A stretch of 64,000 bases of DNA from Plasmodium brasilianum (lineage: Eukaryota; Apicomplexa; Aconoidasida; Haemosporida; Plasmodiidae), in the NCBI RefSeq assembly GCF_023973825.1, contig NC_090125.1, positions 1,113,501-1,177,500 on the forward strand, read 5' to 3'. Below are positions 11,401-24,223 of this stretch, one piece after another (the first letter of the stretch is position 1; the number at the start of each line of letters is the position of its first letter). The position numbers were made by a program, and so were the translations under genes. A model generated the notes under the pieces. The model was not told the origin of the DNA. It ran no database searches and saw nothing but the letters and a program-made list of their open reading frames with translations.

Positions 11401-13734
11401 AGTTTTTACACAAGTACGAGATTAAAAATTTTAAATAATAATATAATAAGAAATTTTGACTATTTCTCAAATAGTGATATATGTAAATACATAAAAAATG
11501 TTTGTCTATTATCTATATATATTTCAAAATTAGAAATAGATTTATTTCTTAGCATATTTAACAATAGTTTTCTTCACTCCTCTCTTAGTATTATATTAAA
11601 CGCTATTGGTGTATCTGTATATGACAATATTAGTCAGAATATTTACGAATTAAATAATATACAAATTATAAGAAAAATTATTCAAATTATTTATGTAGAT
11701 ATTATAGAAATATATGGCGATAATTTATATAGTACTATACGAGATTATTTAATAAAAATCTGTAAAATTTTAAAAGACAGATTATTATACATTATTGAAA
11801 TGTATATTTCGTACTACACAAAAAATATCTCTTCTACTATTCCATACACATGTTTCAAACCGATAAAAAAGAAATTCAAAGATATGGTTAACGAGTTCTT
11901 ATATGACGAGTATTTACTTACAAATAATACTGGTGAACGGTGCAATTATGTTTGTGAAAAAGAAAAGGAAGAAGCAGACCTCGACATATCGAACAATACA
12001 GTTGGGTCTTCAAATGGCATACCTCCTCTATGTAGCAGTAATATCAATAACAATAGTACTATCATTCACAATAACAATAGTAGTAACAAGGTGAATGTGG
12101 AAATGAGTTGTCTTAGCACGTGCAATAATCGATCTCGTCAAAATTGTGGGGAAAATGTAAGTGATAATCAAAGCAGAGGTAATTCAGACGATGATTCTAG
12201 TGAGAGTATAGATATTGAACATAATTACAAAGAGCATGAATATAATATTAATGTATTAAATGAAAATAGTGTATACAAACCCTTTTCCTTCCTTAACTGT
12301 TATTATAACAAAGATACAAAATTTTCACTAACCGGTGTAGATATCAACATAATAGGTACAATATTAATTTTAAAAACTATAAATTTTATAATGGAGGAAA
12401 GCACCTTTATGGATCTGTTCAATGAGTGCTTAGATAATACTTATAACTCGATCATTAATATTTACAAACAGCATCTTAAAAATCATGATGGAGATATGAT
12501 TAATGCAAGTTTGTACTTAATTAAAAATTTAAGTTTTCTCCTTTACTTATTTTACAAAGTTACTAATGATAAGGATTTTTTAAACCTGTACTTAGATAAG
12601 GAGCTAACAGAACATCTTCTACATGAAGCCGCAAAAAAAGAAAGAACTTATCTCAAACAGAGGGGAAAAGATAAGAATAAATCAACGGGGGAGAATGAAA
12701 ACTCCATTTTTTATTTTATTAAAAGAGTTTACAATTTGTCATCCACCAATGATATACAGAGTAAAATACTGGCTTCATTTAATGAAAATATATATAACTT
12801 CACATTAACGACGATTTCGATAGGTAATACGAAGCAGTGTATAAATTTGGTAAACACGCGTGTAGTATGTGTTTAGCATGTGTGTATGTAACATGTGTTC
12901 ATTGTGAGTAATATTTCCCATGTGTTTAGCAACCATTTTTCACATTTAACTGCGCAATAATCTGTGTAACCCTACTGTGTGTGCATATTTTGGCTGCTTA
13001 TTTATGTGGAAATAATTATAGCAATTTGTTTGTGTACCAAGTTATCCATTTATTTGTATGTTCATTTGTCTACATATTTGTGTACTTATTTTTCTACCCA
13101 CATTTGCGTTTATCTAATTTGTCTCTCATCCCTATGCACCTATTTTGCTCCGCAGTTTGTGCCCCTCTAATTAAAATTTTGTCGGCCGAATATGATGACA
13201 AGACTTCCGAAAAAGAAGAAGAGATAAAAAACGTGGTGCATAAGTTTATGAACGAAAAAAAAAAAAAGATGAAGATAATGAACAACTTAATTATGTAAAG
13301 GTAGACTTCGCATTTTTGAGTGAAATAAGTTTTGAGTTGCTAGAAAAATACGCAATAATGGTTAAAGGTGAAAATGGTAAAAATTGTGAATACAGCAAAA
13401 ATTACAAAAATGACAAAAATGGTAAAAATATGGATAACGCAAAAAAAGGCCTACAACTTTTCCGGCACCAAATTTATTTTTTGTTTCCAAAGATATATTT
13501 TTACGTTAAATTATTTATATGCTCAAATGCTGATAAATATAAGGAAAATCATTTTTTCCCCTCCTTATTTAACTACATTATAGGTGTTTTAAAATATAAA
13601 ATAATATATCTGTTGAGGTACGCCATTCTTATATTCATAAAATTGCCTAGTTGTTTATCTCGTTGTACACGTATCTAATGTTATCCGTTACTCACAGGAT
13701 GTCGTGCCTTTGTGAGCAAACCGCATATCAGTAT

Positions 13735-13772
<38 letters not shown>

Positions 13773-13971
13773 TTCTTTTTTTTTTTTTTATAGTGAGCTG
13801 TACATAATGCTACGATGCAAATATGGCAAACAAATTGGAACTATTTTTGAGGGGAATTATATCAAGGACATATTTCTTTTTTTAAACTCGAGTGAGCAGT
13901 ATTCGTGTGTATTTTCAGACGTTCATCAGTATTACGATACAAACAAAAATTATAATTTTTTAAGTGAATAG
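8437..13971 (+). CDS. COG3: Conserved oligomeric Golgi complex subunit 3 (COG3/Sec34), three exons, one frame break
   Basis: Subunit of the COG tether, which returns Golgi enzymes in retrograde vesicles. Exons fit as 8437-12823, 13156-13617 and 13794-13971: GTAATA donor/CCGCAG acceptor joins codon G|TT, and GTACGC donor/TTATAG acceptor joins AG|T. COG3-like segments: N-terminal helices (about 277-355); QFSEKAIKFFKKNGTYL through LFRDVL (about 708-755), matching the Sec34 core; then about 930-1150 with NNSFLHSSLSIILNAIGVSVYD and RLLYIIEMYISYYTKN; then about 1300-1460. Two large low-complexity inserts carry TDDELVSGH and K-C/Y-M-[ED]-E repeats. In exon 2 the frame must change within 13 A's (13255-13267): upstream reads KFMNEKKKK, downstream reads DEDNEQLNYVKVDF. 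One more or two fewer A's would restore about 1675 residues. A base-count error there is likelier than a dead gene, because the rest is intact. Confidence 0.75.
9676..9774 (+). repeat. 27-bp coding repeat in COG3 (TDDELVSGH)
   Basis: Four tandem copies of a nine-residue unit, the last altered to TDDEALSGC and then decaying. The unit is acidic and low-complexity, inside a Plasmodium-type insert that is unlikely to be part of the COG3 fold. Confidence 0.92.
10017..10240 (+). repeat. 15-bp coding repeat in COG3 (pentapeptide K-[CY]-[ML]-[DE]-E)
   Basis: About fifteen pentapeptides such as KCMDE, KYMEE, KCLDE and KYMSK. Charges alternate regularly and Cys recurs every ten or so residues. The insert separates two conserved COG3 segments. 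Confidence 0.9.
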
Positions 13972-14558
13972 TTTGTTTAAAAACATTTTCCTGCTTAATT
14001 AAGAAGATTCATAATATTCATTAAAAAAACAAAAAAAAATAGGGGAAAACATGCAAAAAGGGAAAATGCGAAAAATGGAAAAAAAAAGGCAAAAAATGAA
14101 TAAAAACATTGGTAGAAATATAAATAGGGCATAATACAATAAAACAAAATGAGGTATATGGAATAGTATAATACTAATTTTAATTATAAAAAATTTGCAT
14201 ACAACTAAAGATAAAAATTATATTATAAAAGATATATGGTAAATATACTTAAAGAAATTTTTATAAATCACTTTTGCGTATAGCCAGCATAGAAACACGC
14301 TAGCAAAACTGAATGAATATTGTATCACAGCAGGTGCAAATGCATTATTTTATATATATATACATATATGCTTATATATTCCTTTTTTTTGTATGTATTT
14401 AACACAGCTCTGCAACGTACCAACGTGCCAATATGTGCAATTTTCTACGTTGTTGCAGATATCCACGGGTGCTCGGCTACGCCAATACGCATTTACATAA
14501 ACAATTTACACTATATTCATTCACGTTGTAACTGCTCATGTTATAAACACGTACGTGC
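13972..14558. other. Gene-free gap between convergent COG3 and the WD40-like gene
   Basis: 3' flanks of both neighbours. A-rich at 14020-14100, with TA microsatellite at about 14350-14380. No gene seen. Confidence 0.75.
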
Positions 14559-16398
14559 TTAAACTTGTTCCTCAATGGGGTAATCAATGAAGTAAATGCC
14601 CCTGTCCGAGGAAAAAATTATTTTGTTATTTTTGTGTCTTATAAAATAAGACCATTTAAAATAGAAGAACCCTGGAGGTAGCTTCACACATTTATAAAAA
14701 ATAAAAGTAGATAAATTAAATATGAATATTTGGTTTTCTACTAATATAAATAACATGTTTTCAGCTGATTTGTAAATGTCTAGAATTTTTTTTTTTAATT
14801 TTTTAATTCTATACATATCTACAGCTTTTTTAAAATCAAATATAATTAATCTCCTTCCATTCTTTGCTACTATAATTTTTTCATCATCTAAAAATTTACC
14901 ATGACTTATAAATTTTGAAGAAAAATCAACACAAAAAATTAATTCATGTTCGCATTTTTGTGCATTGATGGAAATTTGTAAAACTCGAATATGACATTTG
15001 CCAAAATTACTTTTATAACATAATAAATAATTAATATTAAAATCAAAAATAATTATATTTTTTAAAAAATTTTTATAAAAGTAACTAGTAAAATTATTTG
15101 TAATATCATAAATAAATAGGCTCTTCGAGTTGTTAAATAAAATAAGGTTTTCATAATATATTACTTGTTTATTATTAGACACCTCTAAATTTATTTTTTT
15201 TATAAAATGATAGGTTTTTATACAAAACACATCAATACAGCTTTCGTAATAAACATATATATAATTCCTATCAATGTAAATTGCTTTTATGCTATTATTT
15301 CTGAACATGCACAGAATATGGTATTTTTCGAGAACCTCCCTATAGTTACTACAGCTTCCGCTATTACCATTACTGTTACTGTAATTATTATTATTACAGC
15401 TACTGTTATTGATGTTATTATTCTTATTACTAATCTTATTGTTACTGTTACAGTGACTATTATTGTTATTCCTACTATCATTGTTTTTACTACTATCGTT
15501 TTTGCTACTATCGTTTTTGCTACTATCGTTTTTGCTACTACTATCGTTTTTGCTACTATCGTTGTTATTGCTGCTATTACCATTCACGTCGTTATAATTG
15601 CTACCGATGCTTGTTCCGTTTTTAAGGCCTAGAGGAACGTCATCCGTTGAATTTATGTTCGCACCTTTTGAGCCGTTTCTGCTCAAATCGGATATATTTT
15701 TTTTTTCTAATTCCACATTATTCTTACTATTGATATATGAAACATCCGTATTGATTTCTTTGTCCTCCTTTTTCGTTATTCTATATATGCAAACTTTCCC
15801 CGTCAAAGAACCTACAGAAGAAATGGACAGACAAATGAAAGACATTCGAAAAATGAAAATAAAGGTTGATAAAAAGAGAAGATAAAAAGAGAGAGTAAAG
15901 ATAAAAAAAATAAAATAAAAAAAAAAAAAATAAAATAAAGGTATAAAATTAGATATAATAGTACATTAAATTGTACAATAATATAAAAGATATAAAGTAC
16001 ACAAAATGGCGTAAAACTCGAAAAACTTACACGATATATAAAATGGTATAGAATAAAAAAAAAAAAAAAAAAAAAAAAAAATTATTATTGGAATATGTTA
16101 TGGAAAGGAGCTATGGGAAATACAAAAAGGACATAAACAATGAGTCCGTAAAAGGAAAAGAACAGAATATAATATATGTAATGTAAAGTAGGTACATATA
16201 AAAAAGAATACCTGTACAAATATAATTATCATCCGTATATAAAACAACTAAAGGATCTGATAGTAAAGTTTGAATACAATTATGTAATATGATCTTTTCA
16301 TTTTTCTTTTCTTTTTTCTTTTCTCCTATCTTCAGATAATAACATACGTTCCTTTTGCCTTTAAAACATTTATTTATTACTTTTGTTTCCTTACTCAT
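14559..16398 (-). CDS. WD40/beta-propeller-like protein, two exons, function unknown
   Basis: Exons are 16398-16212 and 15811-14559 (479 residues). The donor CAG|GTATTC and acceptor TGTAG|GTT join a split Gly codon, giving VVLYTDDNYICTGSLTGKV, a typical propeller blade (strand, turn, CTGSLTGKVCIYRI). Further strand-like repeats follow (KAIYIDRNYIYVYY, LILFNNSKSLFIYDI, KIIVAKNGRRLIIFDF, MLFILVENQIFIFNL, IIFSSDRGIYFID), so a full propeller is plausible though WD dipeptides are absent. Between the first blade and the rest lies an Asn/Ser-rich insert (15320-15640) with SSKNDSSKND repeats. The N-terminal exon is basic. I do not recognise the orthologue; this looks like a conserved Plasmodium protein with no assigned role. 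It is convergent with COG3. Confidence 0.75.
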
Positions 16399-17932
16399 TT
16401 TTTCTCTTTTTTTGTTTTCATTTAATAATAGCTTTCTTACAATTTACGCCTTTACATCTTTTACTCAGTCATTGTTGGCAAATGAGTGCAAAGTACGGAG
16501 TAGCAGATTAAAGTGAACGAAAAAAAAAAAAAAAAAATATATGGCGTAAATGTAAAGCAAGAGAAAAAATGAAGTACGTGTAGGAATGAAGTGCGCATGA
16601 GGAAGTAAAGAAAAAATACACGCAAAAATATATACAAATAAATTAAAAATGGGCTAAAAGTATGTTAAAAATATATTTAAAATATGCTATAAATACGTTA
16701 TAAATATAAGATTTGTAATAATAAAAATATTACAGTCATGATAAAAAAATATAAGGTAAATAACACAGGTTGATATAACTGATAGCACCCTGCTGATGAC
16801 GCATAAGAACGTGTATATAATATCCCACTGATAACACGTTTACGGCGCAAAAAATGGAAAAAAAGGTTTCTATTCTTTTCGTCTAGTTCGTATAAACCTG
16901 CATGTTTTATGTATATGTAAAAACTTGTACAAACAATGAGGATAATTAAATATATATATTTGTAAAATAGGAGTTTTTTTTTTTTTACCCCTCCAACAAT
17001 TTTCTCTTAATTTGCTCATTTATCCTTTATATGGAATATATAATGAGTAGATTTTTAAATATTTATTTGTTTAATTGTTTAATTGTTTAATTGTTTATTT
17101 GCGTAATTGTTTATTTGTTTAATTGTTTATTTGTTTAATTGTTTATTTGTTTAATTGTTTATTTGTTTAATTGTTTATTTGTTTAATTGTTTATTTGTTT
17201 AATTGTTTATTTGTTTAATTACTTAAATGTTTAAATGTCCAAATGCGCAAGTTGTTAATTTTATCAAGGGTATTAAAAGAAATCTTTTTTTAGGGGATAG
17301 AGGGGAAAATTAAATTTTGCTATTTACGTCCCATTTTAAAACAAATAAAAAATAATATTATAATTTCATATTTAAAAATCAAAAAAATAACACAAAAAAA
17401 AAGGGAAAAAAATTTAACGAATGTACAAAGGGACGAAAAATAAATTATAAAAGAAGTATATAAGAAAAAACGAAAAAATGGGAAAGTTATAATTCACAAG
17501 GAAAAAAAAAAAAAAAAAAAAAAAAAAAGAGTAAAAATAGTAGTATTACCTAACCAAATCAGCAAAATTGTGTAACGTGAAATGATTACAATTTAGTTTT
17601 GGAATAACTAGAAATTAAATTTATTACTAATAGTACTTATTCGCAGTGTGAACATATCAATATTACTAAATTAATATAAATGGTAAAAATTATTTTGATA
17701 AAAAATTGCAGAATATATAATAATACATGTACCATTTTACATATGTGCTTACAACATTTTTTTAAATTAAGAAATATTTGCACACTTTTGGCCTTTGCTT
17801 TTTTTTCGTATCTTTATTCCCTTTTCCCTTTCATATATTTTTTTTTCTTTTGAAACTATAATTAGAGGAGAACTCAGCAGTAATATAATAATGAACTGTG
17901 CCTACATATAAGCACACGCTGAAGCAGTACAT

Positions 17933-17963
<31 letters not shown>

Positions 17964-18068
17964 CAAAACGTGTAATATATTTCTGTCGTTAAAAATACTT
18001 ACAAAACATCTTCTTCGTTAAGGGGAAGCTTACAAAATTTGCCGACTACATACTTTGTAAAAAGGTGC
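16399..18068. other. Gene-free region upstream of the WD40-like gene and downstream of the PSF3-like gene
   Basis: Several poly-A runs (16519-16537, 17503-17528, 17935-17957) and a 16-bp tandem repeat at 17055-17220. No ORF of note and no RNA gene recognised. Confidence 0.7.
17055..17220. repeat. 16-bp tandem repeat TTGTTTAATTGTTTAT
   Basis: About ten copies; the first few vary in length (TTGTTTAA) and the later ones are perfect. Non-coding. Confidence 0.9.
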
Positions 18069-19939
18069 CTACAAATCATGTAGTATATTTTCCTCGTCAT
18101 CATTGTCTTCCCCCGCTTCTTTTATAAATGGCTCAAGTAAGTATGAGGTAAAATCTATGGAATCACCTCGTTCGTTTAAATTTTTATCGTACTTCCAAAA
18201 ACTGTACAGAGATAGATTAATTAAATAAGTTTCAGAGTACTGCAAATTTTGAATGTAAATATGGGTAGAGTGCACATCTTGCTCCTCAAGGTATTTTATT
18301 ATTTTCTCAGCTCTACAATGCTTAATATCTTCAACATAACCTAAGCAAACAGAATATATATCAAAAGGACAAAGTAGATCTAGTTAAAGTGATATTCATT
18401 GGTATGTTACATAGAAAATAAAAAATAAAATACTACTACAATGCAGAATTATTCTGTAATAGTAGTAATAGTAATAACACTAACGACACATTGTTCCTAT
18501 TGTAGTAGTTCAATATTATATCGAAAAAGGATGAAAGATCTCACCTGCTACCTTCGACATATATTTAAAAAAACTTTTCTGTCCAACCGTTTCAATAGGA
18601 GTAGCTTTTGAAAATATTTTTTGATCTAAAAACATAAAACATATCTCAAAAAAATAGGGAGAAGGTAATTCAAATAATTCATCTCCATTTTTATATTCTT
18701 CCTCTTTTATGTTTATAAAATTCTTTATGTAAAACCAAAAAGGAAATTCTACATCTACATATGTATAGGATGAAAGAGTTATTGCTAGGTATATCGGCAT
18801 CCATTGCCTTTCTCCGGCTTTCATTTCCTTTATTTCAAAGCCCTTTTCAAAAAAAGAAAAAAAAAAAAAATGAAGTGGCGGCCATGGTAAGGGTATAATG
18901 AGGGTGCCCACGTGCACAGATCTGTGCATGTGTATATATGGCATGTGCGCACTATGCGTTTTTCACATGCACCGCGTGCTTTTGTTTTTCTTGTCGATTC
19001 TGTTTTAACCTCGACAAATTCCGTGGACAGGGAGGGTATGTCCACTAAAGCCTTAACGACTACCAGTTCGCCCAATGCTTTATCATATAAAGACATATTT
19101 ATAGCATCATTTAAAAACAACTTCGCATATTGTATATTGGCATAATAATAAGAGGAGTTAATTTTTAATGGTAAGTATTCAATATCTATGTCAAGATTTA
19201 ATATGGATTTATTTATTATAGTAGGTTTACTTATATCAATATTATCAACATATATTTTTTCATCGTTAATTGATAAATCATTTTCTCCTACTTGTACATT
19301 ATCTAAGTAGGAATATATATTATGTATATTTTCTCTACTATTAAAATCATTATTTTTTTTTGACCTTATATATACACCATTATTTAACACGTAGTCATAT
19401 AAATTATTTGGTAGAGGTACAATATCAGAGTATGATATAAATGTAGTGAATATTTTATAATACCTATCATATATTGATTTAAATGTTATAATTTTTATTT
19501 CATTTTTATAGCTATTTTCATCATGTTCTTTATTTTCCAATTCATATATAATACTATCCATTTTATCAAGTAATGATTCAGCTATCATTTTTGTATTTTC
19601 ATCAATTTTTATATTTTTATTTCCATATAATAATTGATTTCTTAAATATTGAATATAATAAAATGATATACATGACTCTGTATTTTTATATGGCAATGCG
19701 GGAAATTCAACAGTAATTACATTTTCAATATCATTATTTTTTTTTTTTTCGTTTGTTGTTTCTCCAGGAGTTCTATAATAATTAAAAGAATCATCTTCAT
19801 TATGCGCTCTTCTTGGGTTTTTTCTATTCAAGTGAAAAAAACTTTTTTTTTCTTTTTTTTCTTCTGTTCCGTTTGTAGTAGACACTCTTTTCTTTGTCTT
19901 ATGCTTTTTTTTAAAAATAGCAAACACGTCGTCCATCAT
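18069..19939 (-). CDS. GINS complex subunit PSF3-like replication protein, three exons
   Basis: GINS joins Cdc45 and MCM2-7 to form the replicative helicase. Exons fit as 19939-19010, 18842-18545 and 18340-18069 (499 residues): GAG|GTTAAA to AAAAG|GGC at phase 0, and CAG|GTGAGA to CTTAG|GTTATG across a Gly codon. Residues about 299-376 follow the PSF3 pattern: VDIPSLSTEFVE, then GERQWMPIYLAITLSS (family: basic/polar then LPLWLA), then VEFPFWFYIKNF and LFELPSPYFFEICFMFLD. The last exon is helical with an acidic tail (EDNDDEEN). The first roughly 290 residues are extra compared with PSF3 of yeast or human (about 200 residues in total) and begin with a basic, Lys-rich segment. PSF2 is the main alternative because of LPSPYFFE. 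The three-exon structure is firmer than the subunit name. Confidence 0.55.
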
Positions 19940-22900
19940 GAAATGCGTCTGTGGGGGAGGAGAGGATGTGTGGGGTTATTCAGCACGGAAGCGTGCATAT
20001 ATGTGCATATGTGCTTACATATATATGCATACATACTTACATATATATGCATACATACTTACATATATATGCATACATACTTACATATATATTCATACAT
20101 ACTTACATATATATGCATACATACTTACATATATATTCATACATACTTACAAATATATGCATACATACTTATATATATTTACATAAACATATGTCGTAGA
20201 AGAAGAGGATGCATTTTATATTCCACTATTTTATCTATACATTTTTTTTTCTTTTGCCTTGTTTCTACTGATCATGTTGTAGTAGTCGTTCTGAATTGTT
20301 TTACTCCTGCATTACATGCACATATTAAACTGATTTGTAGTACTACATTTTAGATATTACAATTTATCTTTTTCTTTTTCTTTTTTTTTACGTGAAAAGG
20401 ATGCACTACTTTTTGCAAGAGATTTTAAGTATAGCCTATTTGCAGAGATTTATAAAAATGTTCTATACGATAATAATAAAAAAAAAAAAAAAAGACTAAC
20501 ATGTATAATTTTATTAACAGCAACGTAGGGACTAGTGCACCTCTTGGATGCTTTACTATTTGTCCATTTTTGTTAATGGCGTGAAGGCATAAAAGGAACT
20601 GTTATATATATTTTTTTAAAAATTGTAATGTGCAAAATGTAGGTTTTTTATTTAATATGTTTTCTTCTTCCGTGCCTATACGTATGTACATACATACATA
20701 TATACATGAATGAATACATGCATATGTGCCTAAATCTATTTATACTTTTTTGGCACATATAAGTGTTTACATATTTATACCTTCAAGTGATAGGCATCTC
20801 TATTTAGATGCAATGTATTTAGTAGTATTAAAATTTTCACTCTTGAAAGTATAAATTTTATGAAAAATGTGCCAGTTTGATTACTGCTTTATATTTTCCA
20901 AATTATGTGTATGTGCATGGGTATGTGTACGTTTGTGATGGTAAAAGGTTTAATGGTTATAGAACACTCATTCTATGAATACAGAGTTTACTAAAGAAGT
21001 AATTATGTATGAATGAATGTATGCACATATGTACCTATGCATGTGTATATGTGCATATATATATAATGCACTTTTCCGCTAAAATGAAGTGCCTTTTTCC
21101 TAATTATTTACATTCTCACTCCTAAATACTTTTTTATATTCCTCTTCTTACCCTGTTACAACAAAGGGAGAAAAAGAGAGGAATTATAAAAAAAAAAAAA
21201 AAGAGAAAAAAAAATAATAATAAATAAATTCTAAATAAATAAAAAAAAAAAAAAAAAAAAATGAGTATAAAAGATATATAATTTGATATAATAAAAATTC
21301 TATAACTTTAATTTAACATTTTTCGGAATGCCTGTATTAAGACATACTGAAGTACACACGTATGAAGGCTTAACATAAAATGTATGAAAATAAAAAAAAA
21401 AAAAAATTTCAAAAAGTATGCTTTTCTATAGATATATAAAAGAATTTTCTATATAAATGCATAATATTACCCTAAATACTAAATACGATGATTAAAAATA
21501 TATAGCAGTATTTAATTCAAATATAAAGCACTGTTAGCTTTCTTAAGGCGCGTCTTTAATTATATATACATACTTTTTCTTTTTTTTTTTTAAAAAGTGC
21601 ACTATTTTTCTTTTTTTTTTTTTTTTTTTGAGGAGATACAATATTCCGGTGTTTCTAACATATGTTAGGAAAAATAAGAAAAGAAGCATAAATATTTTTC
21701 AAATTTAATTTGTACAGAATGCAGTAATTATTTATTGTTTTATTAGTCCCCGTATTTTTCGTTCAAATAGTTTCCAAGTTTTTTTATTCCTTAAAGAGAA
21801 ATAATTGATAAAAAGAAGAAAAAAATGAAAAAACGGCAAGGGAGAAAAATATGAAATTGCCTCTTTTTCATCTATCACCCATACATATATCGTTATTCTG
21901 CTATTCTTATACATGAATGTTTATATGCACAATATGGCTGTAAGGTAATAACTATTTCGTTCAACTTTGTCCATTTTTTTTTTTCTTTTTTTTCAACTTG
22001 TTAATTATAGCAAGAATTATATTTACATATATATACTCCGATTTTCCCTTCACAATTTTTCCCTTTTATATTTTTCTAAAGTAGGATAGTTTATAAATTA
22101 AAATACATGGGGAAACATGGAAACATTTAAAATATTTTTTAAAAAAGAAAAAAAAAAAGAAAAAAAAGAAAAAAGGAAAAAAGGTAAAAAGGAAAAAAGG
22201 AAGCTTGTAGTTATGTACAGAAGACAGAAGCGTTACATCGTTAAGAAAAAATCTTGATAATATATATTGAACATTCTTATATTATACTGTATTTAATCTT
22301 ATGTGATGTGTATTAGTGATAGTATTTTATTTTACTACATATTGTTGTACTGTGTTATACTGTGTTGTACTTCTTTTTTTTTTTTTTTTTTACCCCTTAG
22401 ACGATTAAAAATGTGTTTGTATTGAAAATTGAAATAGTAGTAATTAACATCTATTGCGTAAAAAAAAAATAATTTCTAATAATTTATAATAGTTCATCAT
22501 AAATTATGTTCGATATAAAAAGAAAAAAAATTTTAAAAAAACAAAAACCGAGGAAACAGGGAAAATAGATAAAACACCACTGTGCGAATTATTTTACACA
22601 ATAAGAATATTTCACTAGTAAATAATTTGACACTTTGACATCTCGACAAAAAATATTTTGCACGATTTATTATTTATTGAATACTGCTAAAAATATTTTT
22701 TAATTTAAAAAAATTACACAGAATATTTCAGCACTTTAAGCGCAACAATGGATCAAAAAAAAAAAAAAAAAAAAGGATAAAGGATAATAATAGTAAAAAA
22801 AAAAAAAATAAAAAATAATAATAATAATTTAGTTCTATTACGCCAATCTTCTTATTTGTATATAGTATTTTATTTCTGTAGCATTTTTCTATTTACGTAA

Positions 22901-23075
22901 TATTTAGATTTTTTTTTTTTTTTTTTCCCTTTCTCCTTATTTCACACACGTTTTAGAAAAAAAAAGGAAAATATTATAATATATTTATTCCTTTACTTTT
23001 CTTCCTTTTCTGTACTTCCCTTTCCTTTTTTACTAGTATAACCCCTCACGTGTTACTCAAATTTCATCCATAACA
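19940..23075. other. 3.1-kb gene-free stretch between the PSF3-like gene and the MSP7 array
   Basis: A 22-bp repeat (separate entry) lies just upstream of the PSF3-like gene. The remainder is AT-rich with poly-A/T runs at 21185-21260, 21584-21628 and 22376-22393, and nothing that reads as a gene on either strand. From memory, P. falciparum carries RH-family invasion genes in the matching interval; no part of one is recognisable here. Confidence 0.65.
19998..20185. repeat. 22-bp tandem repeat (ACATACTTACATATATATGCAT)
   Basis: About eight copies with GCAT/TTCAT alternation, starting about 60 bp upstream of the PSF3-like start codon (gene on -). The 22-bp period opens all three + frames, which produces three nested Tyr/His/Thr/Ile ORFs that are not genes. 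Confidence 0.9.
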
Positions 23076-24223
23076 ATGAGAACAAAATATACATTTGTTC
23101 CACCTAGTTTTTCCATTTTGCTATTTTTTTTTGTATTATGTGAAGATCAATATGTTAACTCAAAAGTAAATTGTTACACAAAAAATGAACCAATAGAAAA
23201 ATTGAAAGAAAAAATAGAAAATTTAAAGAATAATGTAACAGATAATTTATCTAAAAATATTAAAGAAGATTTAGAATTATTAAATAAAAAAAATCAAATA
23301 TTAGAATTATATCATCATGATCCTATATTACAACAGGGTGTTCGGGGTGTTTAGAAAAATAAATATGAAAAAAGAGAAGAAAAATATGCTAATAAATTAG
23401 ATCATTTAGAACAAAATTGTGAAAGAGATGAAACAAGTAATACCAATAAAATTTTGATAAATGGGGAAAATGAAAGAGAACATAATGCGGATTTATTCAT
23501 CGGACAAGGAGCAAATTCACAAGTTGAACTACTTGCTCAAGATACCACTGATAAAACTCCTGAGGAAGAAGGTGCAGGAGGAAAAGGACAAGAAGTTAGA
23601 AGAGCAGATGAACAAGCACCAGAAGCTAAAGGAGGCCAAGAAACAGTACCAGTATCAGAAAAACCAGGAGCAAGTGAAGAAAATAAAGGGGAGGAAAAAG
23701 AACCAGGAGCTGTAGAAGAATCAGAAGTGCCCGTAGCAGTTGCACAAAGAGTAAATCCAGATTCTCCAGCTCCCCAAGATGGGGAAAAACAGCCGCAGGA
23801 CTCCGGGTTAATACCGAATCCCCTGATGAGGTTATGTGTTTACATTGTCTTTTTGAAGACATACTAAAGAATTGTGATGTGATAAAAAGAGAAAATAAGG
23901 CAAATAATGATAAATACAATGAGTTTACAAAGAAATTTGATATATATATCATGACTAAAAAAGAGTATAAAATGGTTAAGAAGTTGATTGAACCATTTTC
24001 TGAAAGAGGTAAAACAGAAGGTACACAAGCAAATGCAATAAATGAAGTTTTTAAAAAAGCATTAACAGATGATTTATATTATAAAGAATTTACCAATGTA
24101 ATTCATGGTATTTATATCTATGTTAAACAACACAGTTACTTAAATGAAAATAGCAGTGAAGAGTTATATAATAAAGCCCATGAAAATGCAATAAATATAT
24201 TGGACACGATTATGGATAATTAA
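23076..24223 (+). pseudogene. MSP7-A: merozoite surface protein 7 family, broken by a stop and a frameshift
   Basis: First unit of the array. It begins with a signal peptide (MRTKYTFVPP to about residue 30) and an MSP7 N-terminal helical region with repeated Lys/Glu (EKLKEKIENLKNN). An in-frame TAG at 23352-23354 interrupts it, after which the same frame continues without a break (KNKYEKREEKYANKLDHLEQ) through the FIGQ motif (23496-23507) and an acidic Pro/Glu/Ala linker. Between about 23780 and 23830 the reading frame then moves by one base: the C-terminal MSP7 domain (CLHCLFEDILKNCD through GIYIYVKQHSYLNE) is in another frame, ending at 24223. No splice signals fit either break. Two separate lesions in otherwise well-kept sequence suggest recent loss, or two base-call errors. 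It also has Cys residues (CLHC, NCD) not seen at this place in the other units. Confidence 0.85.

Noticed and set aside
12850..12876. COG3 ending at the stop at 12874-12876
   Set aside because: A better reading uses the GTAATA donor at 12824, which joins in phase to two further coding exons ending at 13971.
19938..20353. Nested + ORFs of 82-183 codons
   Set aside because: Open only because of the 22-bp ACATACTTACATATATATGCAT repeat; three frames are equally open.
23340..23840. Introns to explain the breaks in MSP7-A
   Set aside because: Coding continues in the same frame immediately after the TAG, and no GT-AG pair of sensible length spans the second break; MSP7 genes have one exon.
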